From NCBI GenBank assembly GCA_036971615.1, contig JAYKKR010000032.1, forward strand, positions 62,001-126,000: a DNA stretch of 64,000 nucleotides, written 5' to 3'. The stretch is from Amyloporia xantha (taxonomy: Eukaryota > Basidiomycota > Agaricomycetes > Polyporales > Adustoporiaceae). The notes beneath the pieces were generated by a model. The model was given only the letters and a program-made list of their open reading frames with translations, made no database searches and was not told the DNA's origin. Within the stretch, counting starts at the first letter, position 1. The number at the start of each line of letters is the position of its first letter. The translations under genes were made by a program, and so were the position numbers. Below are positions 35,646 through 48,317 of the stretch, piece by piece.

Positions 35646-38168
35646 CTACGTCTTAGTCCTTTTCTTTCTCCTCTGTGCACTGTCCCAACCACTATCGTCA
35701 CTCTGTAGCCTAGCTAGCAGAGATGTCCTCTGGATCTGACCAGGCCGCGACGGTGACCCATGGTCGGCTGCTCTTGCAGCACCTTTAATGCTGTAACCGC
35801 CCACAGGATCTTTGTCCGGATCTTGTGGGGGCCGCTGGGGTAGGTCAAAAGAAATCGGTGCGGACTCGACTCGCCGCTTCGCCGGTACAGAATTGCTCAT
35901 ACGCTCCACCGGTCTGCGGCCGTTTACTGGTGTTGCTGCCGCTGCCAAACGACTCAGCAAAGACGGATGATCTTGTGTATCCTCCACACCACTACTGCCC
36001 AACTTCGCACGTTTAGCCGCCCTGAATTGACCTTCCGAAGGTATTCGCTGTACGTTCTGTATTGATCCGGCATTTGCTGTGAATGTTGACGCTCGCTGGC
36101 GTGCTTGTGAAACACTGGGTTGTGCAGGTCCCGTGGCAAGGCTTGTCGTCATTGACGCTGCACCACTCGAAGGAGGCGTTGGTGCTGTTGTTGTATGAGG
36201 TCGAGGTGGCAAAGTGGCAGGCCGGTCTTCGTACTTGCGCTTTATGTTCATGATGCGGCGCTCGGGTTTGGCGGCGGTTGTGCCGTTGCTACTATTCATA
36301 CCTTTGGAAATGTCAGTAGCTGTTGCCGTCGACGGTGCCGGGACTACCGGCTTGGGGGTAGAAGGAAGGAGTGGCTGCTCAAACAGAGAAGAGAGGATCG
36401 TTGGACACAGACGGCGAAAACGAAAGACGGTCCATTGCGAACCCTAATCAGGCTCTGGATATCTTCAATATTATCCAGTTTATTTCCTTGATTCTGCGCC
36501 GCAAGGGATTGAATGTTCTGGAGAATTGTGGCAAGGTGGGAGGGCACCACCCATTTGGAGTCGGTCTTGTGCTTCTCGTAATGGGTTAATCCTAGGATAA
36601 TATCAACAATAAGATCAGGACTTACACGTTGGCACGCTCGCAAGAATGTCTGGCAAGCCTGCCATGGCCTCCGTTCACCCGTATTTCCTTCCGCAAATAC
36701 CTACGAATCATGGAATGCTGAATATCTCAGGTGGCAAGTCCCACCAGTCTTACCTGCAACAGCACTACACAGATATCCGGTATCTGCTTCCGCAATAGCA
36801 TATCTTCGGCGAAGGTAGCACCGGCCCCTGCAGACGTTCCTTCGTACGAAGCTATCGCCTCGGCGATGTGGGAGAGCACGAAAACCTGCGCATCTTCATC
36901 TAGTCTAAGAAGAGTGATCTTCGAAGACAAGGATGTGAAATAAAAGCGAAGTAGGTGCGCAGGTTGAGCGACATGTTTCTCCACCGCAATGTAGGAAGCA
37001 AGATCCAAGAAGTATCGCGTCTGTTGCAGAGATGAGCGCTGGTTTCCTGGGGCAAGGTCGACTTTGAGAGCTGCTCTTGCCCGGTCGAGGACGACTTCCA
37101 AAAGTTGTCTACCTCGAGGAGACGAGGGTTTGAAAGAGGACAGGGAAAAAAGAATCTCCTTCACAATCACGTCGATATCTGTTGATTTCAATTTACTGAT
37201 GGCCTGAATGCACTGTGTCAGCGATACAGTTATTGCGGTGACTAGTGATGAAAGTAACCTTGAGAAGGCCGCTAACGAGGGTTTCTTCCGCAGCGCTTTC
37301 TGGTACGCAGTGCCGTTCGACTATAGCACGCTTGGCCGAGCCTGTGATGAAAGATAGTACCAATGATCGTAGCCTGTTTCGGATGGCTTGCTCCTCTTCA
37401 TCCATAGGCTCATCTGGTGGCACAATTTGATCACACAGTACACCGAGCGTAACAGCAGAGTCCATGTCAAGATGTTGGGAGAGAGATCTCTTGACTTCCA
37501 AAACCTCATCTGGCTCGTCTATCACGGAAGCGCATCAGAAACCAGTCTGTCAAAGGATGTGCGGACATCCGAGGTAGATGATGCTGACAAAACGACAGCA
37601 ACCCCCGAGCACAGTAGCGCACACAGTAGCAAGTTGAAATATAATCCGCTTCGCGCAGGTACGATGCGAGAAGCCGAGAATCAAAAACACTTTCGACACT
37701 CACCGCTCTGCAAGAGTTGAACCAAGACGTCGGCATTCCTCTTCACCCACTTGTGCTGTTCCCTGGAAACGTCGACAATAGCTTTATATCCGCTAATTCG
37801 AACCTGCATGGCGCGATGGTTGACGCGCACAGTAAACATGCAGGACATTCGAACACACCTTTGTGACCTGGTCCTCGCACAAGTCGTACACGGCGTTGAT
37901 CGCGTCATCCTCCAATTCAGGAAAATCCTTGATGAAAGACTTGATGTTGTTGGCCACGATTATCTTCAGCTTGGGGTGAGGAGAATGGGCGAGGTCTATC
38001 AACCGTTTTAGAGCATCCTTGCGCTACCGCGGTACGCAGATCAGTTGAGAAAGACCGCCACAATGAAGTATAACTCACCATAGCAGATGTCTTAACCGGA
38101 TTTCGCTCAGCTTTGCGCAAGAGATCCCCAATGTCTCTCTCCTGGTCTTCCAGACTTTTGGCCGCCAT
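35646..38168 (-). CDS. API5: Api5 family (apoptosis inhibitor 5-like) protein
   Basis: Minus-strand gene of about seven or eight exons, including 38168-38079, 38017-37859, 37803-37704, 37518-37259 and 37203-36754, encoding about 650 residues. It begins MAAKSLEDQERDIGDLLRK and continues with HEAT/ARM-like helical repeats: LKIIVANNIKSFIKDFPELE, DDAINAVYDLCEDQVTKVRI, DVLVQLLQS, SRGRQLLEV-type segments. The FFKHFPEL/DSAINAQLDLCED region of animal Api5 is clearly matched. Api5 is a nuclear scaffold linked to survival, mRNA export and Acinus binding in animals; its fungal role is not established. The C-terminus is basic and disordered and ends RRKKRTKT, a likely nuclear signal. Convergent with the FUSC-like gene 230 bp away. 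One intron near 36610 is uncertain because the frame is open with or without it. Confidence 0.85.
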
Positions 38169-38294
38169 GATTGTTAGTACTTATGTTCGTTCGACGCCGC
38201 TAGCTGCAGTCACTAACAAGGAGCAAAGCCAAATATGTGCAAATACAACCACTTTTTGTGGCCGAATATTAACCGAATATCCATGCAGAGCCGC

Positions 38295-38315
38295 CTCAGA
38301 GAGCGGCTCTCTGAG
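38295..38315. repeat. Perfect 21-bp palindrome upstream of Api5
   Basis: CTCAGAGAGC and GCTCTCTGAG flank a single G, about 130 bp upstream of the Api5 ATG. It could be a dimeric regulator site or a small hairpin; there is no other copy that I noticed. Confidence 0.45.
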
Positions 38316-39563
38316 TCTCTCCGCTTGAGCCATGGCCCGTTAGCCTCGAGGAATCCCACAGCAAATTGCTACAATTTTCTGCCTGCATGCCAAGTTCATA
38401 TGACGCGTGAAAACGGTCGTTATACTAGTACTTTGAAGTACTGAGAGTCCAAGATTTCGTCCAATTCGGACAGAGGATCGCTTTATGCATATGTTTATTC
38501 CTAACGCCCACCTCAATTACAGCCGTACCTCATCCTGTAGCTCCTCTCAAATTTAAGGCAACCGTCGTCCTTAATTGCCGCGCCTATCGTATGGTAAGCA
38601 GCCGCTTGATTCTTCGAAATCGTTTTCCTCCAGATACAGAAGCGCCTTGTTTGCGCCTTCGACAAAGATACACTCATGATGGTTCCGGTGTCGCTCCTGC
38701 CGTTCGCCGCTCCGCGTCAGCTGCGACCGTTCTATGTTGCACCAAATGAGAGCGTCGGTACGTTCCAGGAACTCGTGTACTGCCTTCTGCCACCGGGGAA
38801 CAAGCTTAGCCGTGATGAACTTCACGGAGGCATCGTTCTGCGCTCCTCGTCACCACTTTTCAGCCAAGCGGGGGCAGAAAATGGCCGTATTGCTGCGTCT
38901 CTGCAGGCCTTGCACGCGCGATGACAGGTCTTGAAGAACTGCAAGGTGTTATCTATCGCGAGGGTATGTTGCGCTATCGTGAAACATTCCGGAAATCTGA
39001 GGACTAGGGCCCTCTTGCTCTGTGTTACATGTACATTCACTAGTCCTTAGTGGCGATGGTGGATAGTTTTGGAAAGCCGTCTTTGCAATAGAGCCCGATA
39101 TCGCTGCCAGGAGTTAGGGGTATTTTCTGCGTTCGATTTCCTATATGCAGAGCAAATGATGGCATTCGTCAATCTAAACCGTGCCGTGTTCTCCTAGGCT
39201 GTAGCTGCTCGAACTCTATGACAGTACGACATAATCGTACATGTTTTCATCATCTCTAATATGTGTAAGTAAGTCTATAGCTACGATCCAATCTAATCTT
39301 GCTCATTCGTACATTTTCATCCCGGTTTACACCGAGCGGCGAACAGTGTTATAATTTCATTGACAGTTGTCTATCCGTATCTGCTCTCTCGTGACGTAAG
39401 ATTGTATTTCACATAATTATCGTAGACGAGACGTCGATGTCGTTCTTTTTTTTGCGACACGAACTACGCCAGGGACTTAGATCGGCGATCGCCGTCGTGA
39501 TCGGTCCTTCGTTTTGTGTTCCTGTCACCTGCTCTTGCGTTATTCATCCGTCGTACGAATAGC
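38316..39563. other. Intergenic region with one pair of doubtful minus-strand ORFs
   Basis: Two overlapping minus-strand frames (39040-38822, MNVHVTQSKRALVLRF; 38825-38571, MKFITAKLVPRWQKAV) abut with a frame change near 38823. The second is open and charged, and may be an exon of a small gene or a relic, but I recognise no family and no clean intron. The rest, 39041-39563, shows no gene and is probably promoter of the next gene. Confidence 0.25.
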
Positions 39564-40237
39564 ATGCCGTCCATTGGCTCGATCCTCTTGCTCGCGCTTG
39601 CGCTCCTCCTCCCCATCGTCCACTTCGCCCGCTCGCGCCCCGCCTCCTCTGCAAAATCTTCCCCGACCGTCGTCAAGAAAGAATCCACCAGTCCGAACGA
39701 GAAAGGCAAACAAAACGAGCCCAAGTCTATCATGCAGCCTGCCCGTGATGACCTCGCGCCTCCCAAGGACGACCCGATCACCCTCGAGGAGTTGAAGCAG
39801 TACGACGGATCGGACCCGTCCAAACCTATCTATGTCGCGATCAAAGGTCCGTAGCACTGCATGTCACCCCCTTCCTCTTCCTCGCGCTCACTGCAGTCCC
39901 GCATGGGAGATAGGCACCGTTTTCGACGTCTCGCACAAGCGCGATACGTATGGTCCTGGAAAGAGCTACAACCTCTTTGCGGGCAAGGACGCGTCCAAGG
40001 CGCTCGGGATGTCCAGCCTGAAGGAGGAGGACGCGATCTCAGACTACAGTGGGCTATCGGCGGCGGACATGAAGACACTCAATGACTGGCATGCCTTCTT
40101 TGCGTGAGTTAGCTTGTATCAACGCGTGACGCGTGTACAGCTCCTTATTGCGATTCCTCTACAGGAAGAGATACAACATAATTGGGCAAGTCGCCGATCT
40201 TCCACCTCATGCCAACTCGCAGTCTGCAAACTTGTGA
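39564..40237 (+). CDS. dap1: Dap1/MAPR-type cytochrome b5-like haem-binding protein
   Basis: Three exons (39564-39846, 39914-40103, 40165-40237) encode 181 residues. MPSIGSILLLALALLLPIVH is an N-terminal membrane anchor, followed by a lysine-rich linker and the haem/steroid-binding domain: ITLEELKQYDGSDPSKPIYV, GTVFDVSHKRDTYGPGKSYN, LFAGKDASKALG, DYSGLSAADMKTLNDWHAFF. The tyrosine of YGPGKSY is the haem ligand region in progesterone-receptor membrane component proteins. Dap1 proteins sit in the endoplasmic reticulum, bind haem and assist cytochrome P450 enzymes of sterol synthesis such as Erg11, and contribute to azole tolerance in yeasts. The upstream ATG at 39516 is less likely, because MPSIG begins the expected anchor. 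Confidence 0.9.
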
Positions 40238-43200
40238 CAGATGCCGGTACGCATGACTACTTTCACTTTATATTGTATTTATATTTAGACTAGGGCTTTC
40301 TGGAAGGAACACAGACCATGTACAGTAACTTGCGAATCGGGTCGAGACAAATCATTTTACAGAGCAACTTCGTGTCTTGTGCCTTCTTGCCAAATCGAAA
40401 GTTGTCTAGGCGTCCAGAATGTCCCAAGAATCAGATAATGACCCTAGGCTCCGAGTGGAAGGTGAAGGGTGGCGCATTTCCTGATGTGTCACTCCCGAGC
40501 ACTGTCATGATGTTCGTGGAGAGAATGACAAGCATGGAAGTCAGACCCGTATCGAAAGGGTAAGAGGACATGGATCTGGGCCGTAATTATAACACAGCTT
40601 CCAGCCTTCTGACCCTTCTTGACCACCATTGAGTTGTCGATCCGACCCTCGCATGACAGCGAACTGGTCTCTCGGATCTCGCATTCCAGGTTCAGAGAAT
40701 GCGCTTGGACTAAGAAGGGAGAGAAAGTTTTGGAGAGGTCGCTTTACTTCCTCAGGGGTATTGCAGGCAGTGCGGCGCCTTCTTCATCGGGAGGTCGTCA
40801 CAGAACCTGTCCCCTACCCACATCGCTGTGTTGACATCTAGAACGCTGACCACGAGAAGCTATTGGGCTTGATATTCTGTGCATTATTCCGCATACTGTA
40901 TGGGGCTTCTGGATGCAGACACAGTATCATTGCCGTTCTCGACCATCCTAGCCCACGGTTTAAGTTGATGGCCTTCTTTGGCCGTGTTCCTATTATCAGC
41001 CCCGGCATTTGGCCACACCGGTCATTTGGATTCCTAAGGTAGTTCGATATCACCTTCGGCTTGTAGTGCCTTCCATTCAGCAAAGGAACCCCTTCCGTAG
41101 CATCTCCACTGTCTGCCGTGGCAAATAGCAATGCGGCTTGGAGTAGCCGTCGAAGCCAGACAAAGCAGTAGGTATTGGTGCAGTTGCGAAGCTCGTGAAG
41201 GCCTCCTGGGGTAAGCACAGGTGCCAATCTGCACACTCCGGGGTGGCACTGCAGCCGGGATGTAACTTCTATGATGTTCGAGGAATGGGGTAGTCCATGT
41301 TGAGACCTGGCGAGTGTACCATCACTGCTGTCACCAGTTCTTGTGCCGCTCTCACTGGCTGGTGCGAAATAAATTGGTGGCGTGAGTTCGAGAGGATAGT
41401 TTTCTGGGAAACAGGCTCGACGCCAGACTACGTTCGTCCGAGTCTCGTGTGCAGGTTCGACTCTCTACCGAGGACATCCACATGATAGTCAACGTAGGCC
41501 TGGCCCCTTGGGTTCAATGCGAGCGCTGATGATGACTTGCTTTATTCGATTTTAACTCTGATCGTGGTTAATCCTGATCCAGGAAGTACGGAGGTGGCAA
41601 AGAAGTCTGGTATGACATGTCGCACAGTCCGGGCCGGAGAGGCGAGAGACGTTATAGAACCATGAGAACCTTCACTCCGATTGAGACGGCAGGAGAGACA
41701 CTCGAAGTGTGTCCAGAGTTAGTTGGCGGCGGAGGAACTATCGCTAGTATTTCCGTGCGCGAAGCCAATTTGTTCCGCCTAGACATACTGTGGGGCGGAA
41801 ATGTAAGTCTGATGGACTCCTCTCCATATATGCGCTAATTTCTGGTTATTCTGCTCACCCATTACCCCGCCGACAGCAAACCTTGTCTCGAAATCTGTTG
41901 CTCGTCGAACCTCTTCGGGCCGATAAGATCAATGCGAAGCCGCTTGTAGCGCATTCGTTCGAATTTGGTGATGTTCTAGATATTATAGCCTGCTCGTCGC
42001 TCTCTCAAGTGTCTGAAAAGAAATCCGGACCTGAGGTTATAATTAACTTTGAATGAGCCCCTGTTACTCATAATGGAATTGCATCAATGCGAGGATGAAC
42101 TATACTACTCACTGATAAATGAGATGTGGCAATTTGGAATTTTCGTCTATTACTGCTTTCGAACGCGTCCTAGAATCGATGCGTAAGCGTTAAAATATAT
42201 GGATGCTACGTACCTGCTATTCATCCAGGCCAGTACCAGTCCCTCAGCGTGTCTTGCTCGTAGCTCCAGCTTGCTGTCGTAACTCGATTCTTCACATGCT
42301 ATTATGCCGGCACGACAAATCAGCTGCATCGCCCTCTTGCGAGGTACACGGTGTGGCTTGTCATATGTCGTCCCGATGACTGGATCTTGCGTATACCGGT
42401 CCGATTCCAACTCCTGAATTACTTCTTGCGCTGGCAACGTGTATAGTATCAGCGTCCACGACAGGGGTCAGGACCCGCTTGACATCCAGCAGGAGCCAGC
42501 TTCACGCTCGTGTCACGTATGGTGTGACAGCGTGAAAAATGCGCGCTCCATTCTGTGTAGGGTATGTGTTGCTGTCTGGGAACTCTGCAAGTCTGCATGC
42601 AAAGCCGTTAATTGCCAAGAGGTGAAATCTATTACATGAGAAGCGCCCACATATGTGGTTGTATGCGGGCAGAGTCGCCATCGATTATCAATCTGAGTTT
42701 CCATCTTCGCGCAGTTCCTTGCGTCAGCGGACGTGGCTTCTAAACTCGGCTTGCCAATGGCGTTATATGCATAAAACGCTTGATTGACGTAGGTGAGAAA
42801 GTACGTACTACTATGTGCTTCCCCAGTGTCAGCGTGTGGTTGAAGCTTACTCGTTCGACCCCGACAAAAATAGCGCTCGGCAACGTGCCTGACGGAAAAG
42901 AGCAAATATACCATCAAGATCCGGTCTCTGACGGACGCAAGCGTCTTCGACTTTCCGAATGGGCAAATTTTTTGAATCATGGTTCAGGAAAGTCCATTTT
43001 TCGACAACTGAGCAGGAGGAATATACCCCGCCTGCGGGACACTGATAACAGCAGTCTTCCATTCAGACAAAAACGCAACCATTGTGGCAAGGCCTACCAT
43101 GTCACGGGTGGCTATATGCGCTTAAAACCCGCTTGCGGATACCACAGACCACACACATCATGACTTTGATGCAGTCTTCTCTGATTAACAGCACGGATGC

Positions 43201-44867
43201 TAATTTGTTGGGCGGCAACATTGGCTTTGGATTTTCTAGCCCGTGGGTTGGCAAACCGGTGGCGAGGGCGGTGCATCGTCGCCGAGCACACGGGCATGTG
43301 CTAATTTGATCGACGGTCCTGTGGTGCTCTTCCATATTTTCGACTATCGGATAGTGGCACGTTGATGCATACATCCACGGAATGAAAGGATGGACGCACT
43401 GGGCGTCGGCTGACGTAGTCAGGTGTGATGGAAGAAAGGCAGAGCTGGCTGGGCTACGGGAGTAAGTGGTGGGAGAAGGAAAGGAACGTCGGGGGGACGA
43501 CTAGCTAGCTAGATCGAGCTCGAGCTCTTTATAGGCCGGATCCTGGGGCTGGCGGGACTCAGTGCGGCTGACATGGCGTTGCGACTCTAACCGAGAGCGT
43601 CGGCCTGCGCGCTCGATCGATCTGAGACAGTCCAAATTAGGAACTGGACCTACCTCTTTTGGGACTCCCTCTTCGCGTCATTGGCGGGTGCATTCAAGAA
43701 CCACCGCACACGGGACCTGTTACCTAGAAACCTTAACGTACTCAGAAGCGTATACATGCCACGAGAACAGACAGCTCGGTTTGCTGTCGAAAAGTCTCGC
43801 CGCTGCCCATCTTGCATGACACCATCCGGACCGCTCTGCCATTTCAAATACAAAGAATCGTCCCCAGCATCGTTTTGCAAGAATGGTCAAAGCGGCCAAC
43901 GAATGGCGTGAGAGGCAGCGAGAATGGATGCGGCGTACGGGTAAAATGTTCGCTAGAGTTCGCGCACCGTTACGGAGGGCGGCCCTGTGTGCTTCATTTC
44001 CTCGCGGTCTGGCCGGGTCTGGCGATACTCACGCCGGTCTTTGGGCAAAGCAGTGGCCCTTCGGGTACCAGTTGCCAAGTTTGTATGCGGTGTTGGATGC
44101 CCCAATAAGGCATTTGCTCGTAGCAATACGTGTATGGCCCCAACGCTTCGCTGAATTAGCTCTGGCACATGGTCTGGCACAGAGCACTAACCGCCCTAGG
44201 ACATGTACAGTAAGCCCCAAACCAAACGGACATCCGTGGTATTGTCGAGCTGCCTTGAGGACCGACAGCCTCGCGGTCCTCGGCTACTGGCGCGGCTGTT
44301 CCGTGTGTCGAGCCCCCAGGCCAACGCAGTATAGTACGTCCTAGTCAAGCAGATCGACTCATCGTGCTGCCCACCACGGCTGTGGCCTGAGTCACGAAAG
44401 CGCACCGTAGCAGTGCACAAAGCGAGAACGTGCTTCCAGAAGCCCGTGGCAGCGGCGCCGCGAGGCGAGCGCCACTGGCACTGTCGCTTTAGCGCCGTTT
44501 CCAAGCGCCGGACATATTAGGCCGCCCACGCGTTCCCATCTCTCTGCGTCGACCGGTCACCAACACGTCGTTGGGCGAGCAGCATTGCAGCTTACACGTT
44601 CACCTCTCTTATCCTCGAGCCGCTCCCAACCGCTCGAGTCAGATTCGTGTATTACCTACAAAGCGCTTCCGTACGTAGTCAACAGGCACAGTCGCTTTGA
44701 CCCTCGTATCACCGCCTCCTGCGTATAAGGGCGACCGACCGCGGCCCAAATTCCCAGCGCGTCTCTCTCTCCGTCCTGTCCACCTTCTCTCCCCCGCACC
44801 ACCATTTCCGTACTCGTAGCAGTGGCAACATTGGATCTACTGCCTACACGAATATACTTACACTGTC
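40238..44867. other. 4.6-kb stretch without a recognised gene
   Basis: I see no gene I can support. Minus-strand frames at 40838-41249 are moderately long (about 130 residues) with some coding-like sequence but no motif; plus-strand pieces at 41617-41838 and 41790-42056 are similar. They may be decayed genes. From about 43,450 the sequence becomes GC-rich with self-complementary AGCTAGCTAG and GAGCTCGAGCTC strings near 43503-43527, giving open frames on both strands. The last 150 bp are the promoter of the AAA ATPase gene. Confidence 0.3.
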
Positions 44868-47500
44868 ATGGACGTACTCAGGTCGCTCGTGCAGCCCCTC
44901 GTCGGCGGCGGCGGAGGAGGCTCGTCGATGATTGACGGCGTCAAGCTTGTCGTCCTCGGCGGCACCGTAGAGACTGCCCGTCGAATGGCGAGCTCAGGCT
45001 GGTACGTGCCACTCCCAGCCCTTCTTCTATATAGTCCCGTCCTCACCGTTCACGCGTGCATCACACAGGTCTCATTTCATCAACTGTGAGTGTCCGCGCC
45101 GTCCCCATGCGCATCCCGCATTGCTGACGTAGCCCCACAGCCTTCTTCCTCACAGCCCACTTCTCTGAAGAGGACTACCCATATGACTGGCTGATGCTGT
45201 GGCTCTCGCGCCGGCCCGAGTGGCAGCGCTCCCGTGAGTTTGAGACGACGACGCGTACTGCGAGCCATGGCTGGGGCTCGAGCACCACGGACAACTCCTT
45301 CGGGGACGAGGATGAAGAGGGCGAGGATACACCAGGGAAAGTGAAGACACGCGTCGTATTCCAGCCCACCACGAATACCACGCACACCATCTACTACAAG
45401 GGCCACTGGCTGCGTGTGAAGCGTGGGAGGAAACAGGACGGGAGCAACTGCGAGATGCTGTCCATCAGCGTAGTAGCGCGCAACAACTCCATCCTTAAGC
45501 AGCTTGTTCTGCAGGCCAAGAAGGAGTATGAGGCAGAGGCAGTGCACCGCATTCAGATCTACTTCGCCGACTCGCATGGCTGCTGGCGCTGGACAGACTC
45601 GCGGCATAAACGCCCGATGTCTTCCATCGTGCTGAACCCGGGTGTGAAAGAGATGCTCCTCGCCGATACGAAGGACTTCCTGAAGTCTGAGAAGGTGGAG
45701 TTTTGCATAGCCGGAATCCTTTGAGGCATCACTGACCTGTGATTGATAGTGGTACGCCGACCGTGGTATTCCTTTCCGACGAGGGTACCTCCTCCACGGT
45801 GTTCCGGGCTCGGGCAAGAGCTCGTTGATCCATGCAATCGCAGGAGAGCTGATGCTGGACATCTATGTCGTGTCGTTGTCGTCTTCATGGATCAGTGATA
45901 GCACGCTCACAACGCTCATGGGCCGTGTACCAGCGCGATGCATAGTATTGCTGGAAGACCTCGATGCAGCATTCACAAGAAGTACATCGAGAAACGACTC
46001 CTCGACAGGTAGCCCAGAATCGAACGAGACCAGCACAGCATCTGAAACAGTCGAGTCGCACGGACGCCACCGTAGTAGTCGGCATAAGGAACACCTGTCC
46101 GATGTGAACACCTTGAGTCTGAGCGGTTTGCTGAACGCATTGGACGGTGTCGCCGCGTCGGAGGGTCGGATCTTGTTTGCGTGAGTACTTCCATGCCGAC
46201 CTTCGAGTGTCTGGTTGACTGACGCCGAGCCACAGGACAACGAATCATCTGGAGCGCCTTGACACTGCGTTATCTCGCCCAGGTCGTATGGATGTTTGGG
46301 TTGAGTTCAAGAACGCGTCGAAGTGGCAGGCTGAGCTACTCTTCAACAACTTCTTCCCTTCAACTGATGAGGACGACGTCGTCATCGAGGGTGATCTTGA
46401 GGGGATTGAGCTTCCCACACCACCATCGCCATCGGCCGGGTCGTCTTCGGGCTTGTCGAGCCTGTTCTCTCTGCCCTCAACACCCACGACGCCGTCAGCG
46501 TCATACAGTTCGTTGCCGTCCGCCCCATCCACGCCAGACCGTCGTACATCTACGGGCAAATTCAAGGTACCTAATATGGATGAGAAACTCATGAACCAGG
46601 CGTACCTGCCACCGCCAGTGGATGACGAGATCGCGCAGCACTCTGCCAAGCCGCTCGACGGTGCCACGCTGGCAGCGCTAGCCAAGACGTTTGCGGACGC
46701 CATCCCCGATGAGGAGTTCAGCGTAGCCGCGCTGCAAGGCTGTGAGTACCCATTTAGCGCGCAGTGATTTGCTCTTTCTCTTTTTCATTCCCGCCTCCCC
46801 GCATACGTGATGCACTCCTGCGTGCATGGGCGTATGTGTGGTCATCATGGAGGATGGTGCGTGTAGTCGATTTCGAGGAGAGTGCTGACGATCTTGCTTT
46901 GTTGGGCCTTGTATTTTGCGATCGACGATCGTGCGGGTGCCCATATAGATTTGTTGAAGAACAAGTCGCGACCTGAGGCGGCTGCGCACGAAGCTGCGGC
47001 ATGGGTGGTCAGCGAGAGGGAGATGAGGGAGCGGTTGAGGAAGGAGCGCGAGGCAAGAGAGCTCAAGGAAAAGCTCGAGGTGGGTTACCAAATCGATTAT
47101 CTGATCCTCCTTCCTAATCCGGCCGATCGTATTGCTGTGACGATTGCTTACGTGATTCACTATGCTATAGCGCGAAAAGCGGCGCAAGGAGCTCTTGATT
47201 AAAGAGAAGGAGAAGGCAGAGCAGAAGAAGAAGGAGGAAGAGGAAGTGCAGAGAAGGCTCCTCGAGGAGAGAGTCCGGGTCGAGAAGGCCAAGTTGGAGG
47301 AGGCTGAAAAGGCGGTCGCGGATGCAACCAGCGCAGCAGAGGCCGACAAGGAGAACGACACCCCATCCGAGGAGGGCAAGCAGGACGATGGTGAGGACAA
47401 GGACGACCAGAGCAGCGACGGCCAGTCGTCTGGAAGCCAGACGCCTGAGGAGCCCGGAACAGGACAGGTGTGGATAAAGGTCAACGACGGCTCTACCTGA
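44868..47500 (+). CDS. Bcs1-like mitochondrial AAA ATPase
   Basis: Seven exons (44868-45001, 45069-45085, 45141-45694, 45750-46180, 46236-46741, 46949-47079, 47171-47500) give 700 residues. The N-terminus has a glycine run and a membrane-type segment, then the BCS1 N-terminal domain (DYPYDWLMLWLSRRPEW, HTIYYKGHWLRVKR). The AAA core follows: Walker A GVPGSGKSS near residue 255, Walker B CIVLLEDLDAAF, and TTNHLERLDTALSRPGRMD with the arginine finger region near 380. Bcs1 proteins move the folded Rieske protein across the inner membrane; many fungi have several paralogs of unclear role. This one has a Ser/Pro-rich insertion (about residues 425-480) and a long Lys/Glu coiled-coil tail ending in an acidic tract, so it is probably a Bcs1-like paralog rather than Bcs1 itself. 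The 17-nt exon 2 is unusual. Confidence 0.88.
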
Positions 47501-48194
47501 CTAAATGCAGCCCCTAACATTGTTGACGATGCTGACGAGACCACCATGCTTACTGGCGTTACCCCTGCGGACACTGTTGACAGTGATGTTTCCAGCTTGG
47601 TTCCCCCGACTGTGCCTGTACCCGCACGCGCCCGCCCCGCGTTAACCCTCGCAAGGAGACACGCGGGCGGGTTTGCGTTGCTGCAGCCTGTTTTTCAGTA
47701 TTGCTTGCTCCATTTGTACATTCTCCTGCAAGTTGTTCTGTTCGGGGGAGGGAGGCGCGGTCGGTGATAAGAGACGTGGGTCATAGTCGCATCTCTCGAT
47801 AGCCTCCCTTCCCCTTCATGTTGCATATCGATCCAGAAATGATATCGTTACTCCCAGTTTGCGCTGCATGTTCTGTTCGGCTTACACTCGCTTTTTTCTC
47901 AATGCATATGCATGTACCGCCGTTTTACGTACTGTGCTTGTTCCTAATTCCCACAGTTTTGACAGACTAGAAGGGGTGTTAGAGGTGGCAATTTACAGTG
48001 TTCTGCCAGAAAATGTTTGTAGACTGGGATAAATTGTTGGACAGGTTGATATTCCAATAACAAGTACCTAGGCCTGCAGTGCGACGGGGGTCGCGACGAC
48101 GTTTCAGGAGAAAGTGTTTTGGCATGTTTGTCTGGATGGCGGAAATCGGCTTTTCACATCATCACACTCCTTCGAGTTTTATCGGTTGCAAACT
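47501..48194. other. 3-prime flank of the AAA ATPase gene
   Basis: A coding-like frame continues from about 47512 to 47767 (DDADETTMLTGVTPADTVDS), suggesting that an alternative splice of the final intron could extend the AAA protein, but I found no donor in the right phase. The rest looks like 3-prime UTR and promoter. Confidence 0.3.
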
Positions 48195-48310
48195 GTCCGA
48201 CTCTCTCTTCCTCCTCGCCCTCCTCAGACGCCCTATCCGCCTTCCGCTCCTTTTCTTTTCTTCTTCTTATCCCATTAATTCCCCCCGCTGTCTATCTCCT
48301 TCCCCTAACT
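48195..48310 (+). promoter_or_regulatory. Pyrimidine-rich core promoter/leader of the G-alpha gene
   Basis: Long CT tracts such as CTCTCTCTTCCTCCTCGCCC and TTTTCTTCTTCTTATCCC end a few bases before the ATG at 48318. CT-rich blocks next to transcription starts are typical of highly expressed fungal genes. Confidence 0.45.
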
Positions 48311-48317
48311 TGTCACA

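Noticed and set aside
41390..41475. B-box-like GGTTCGACTC suggesting a tRNA
   Set aside because: No A box, no matching acceptor stem and no T-arm pairing around it.
45080..45862. 260-codon minus-strand ORF
   Set aside because: Antisense shadow of the Bcs1-like AAA gene, whose plus-strand frame has clear family motifs.
47512..47767. Extra C-terminal exon of the Bcs1-like gene
   Set aside because: The translation looks coding, but no donor in the right phase joins it; kept only as a remark.
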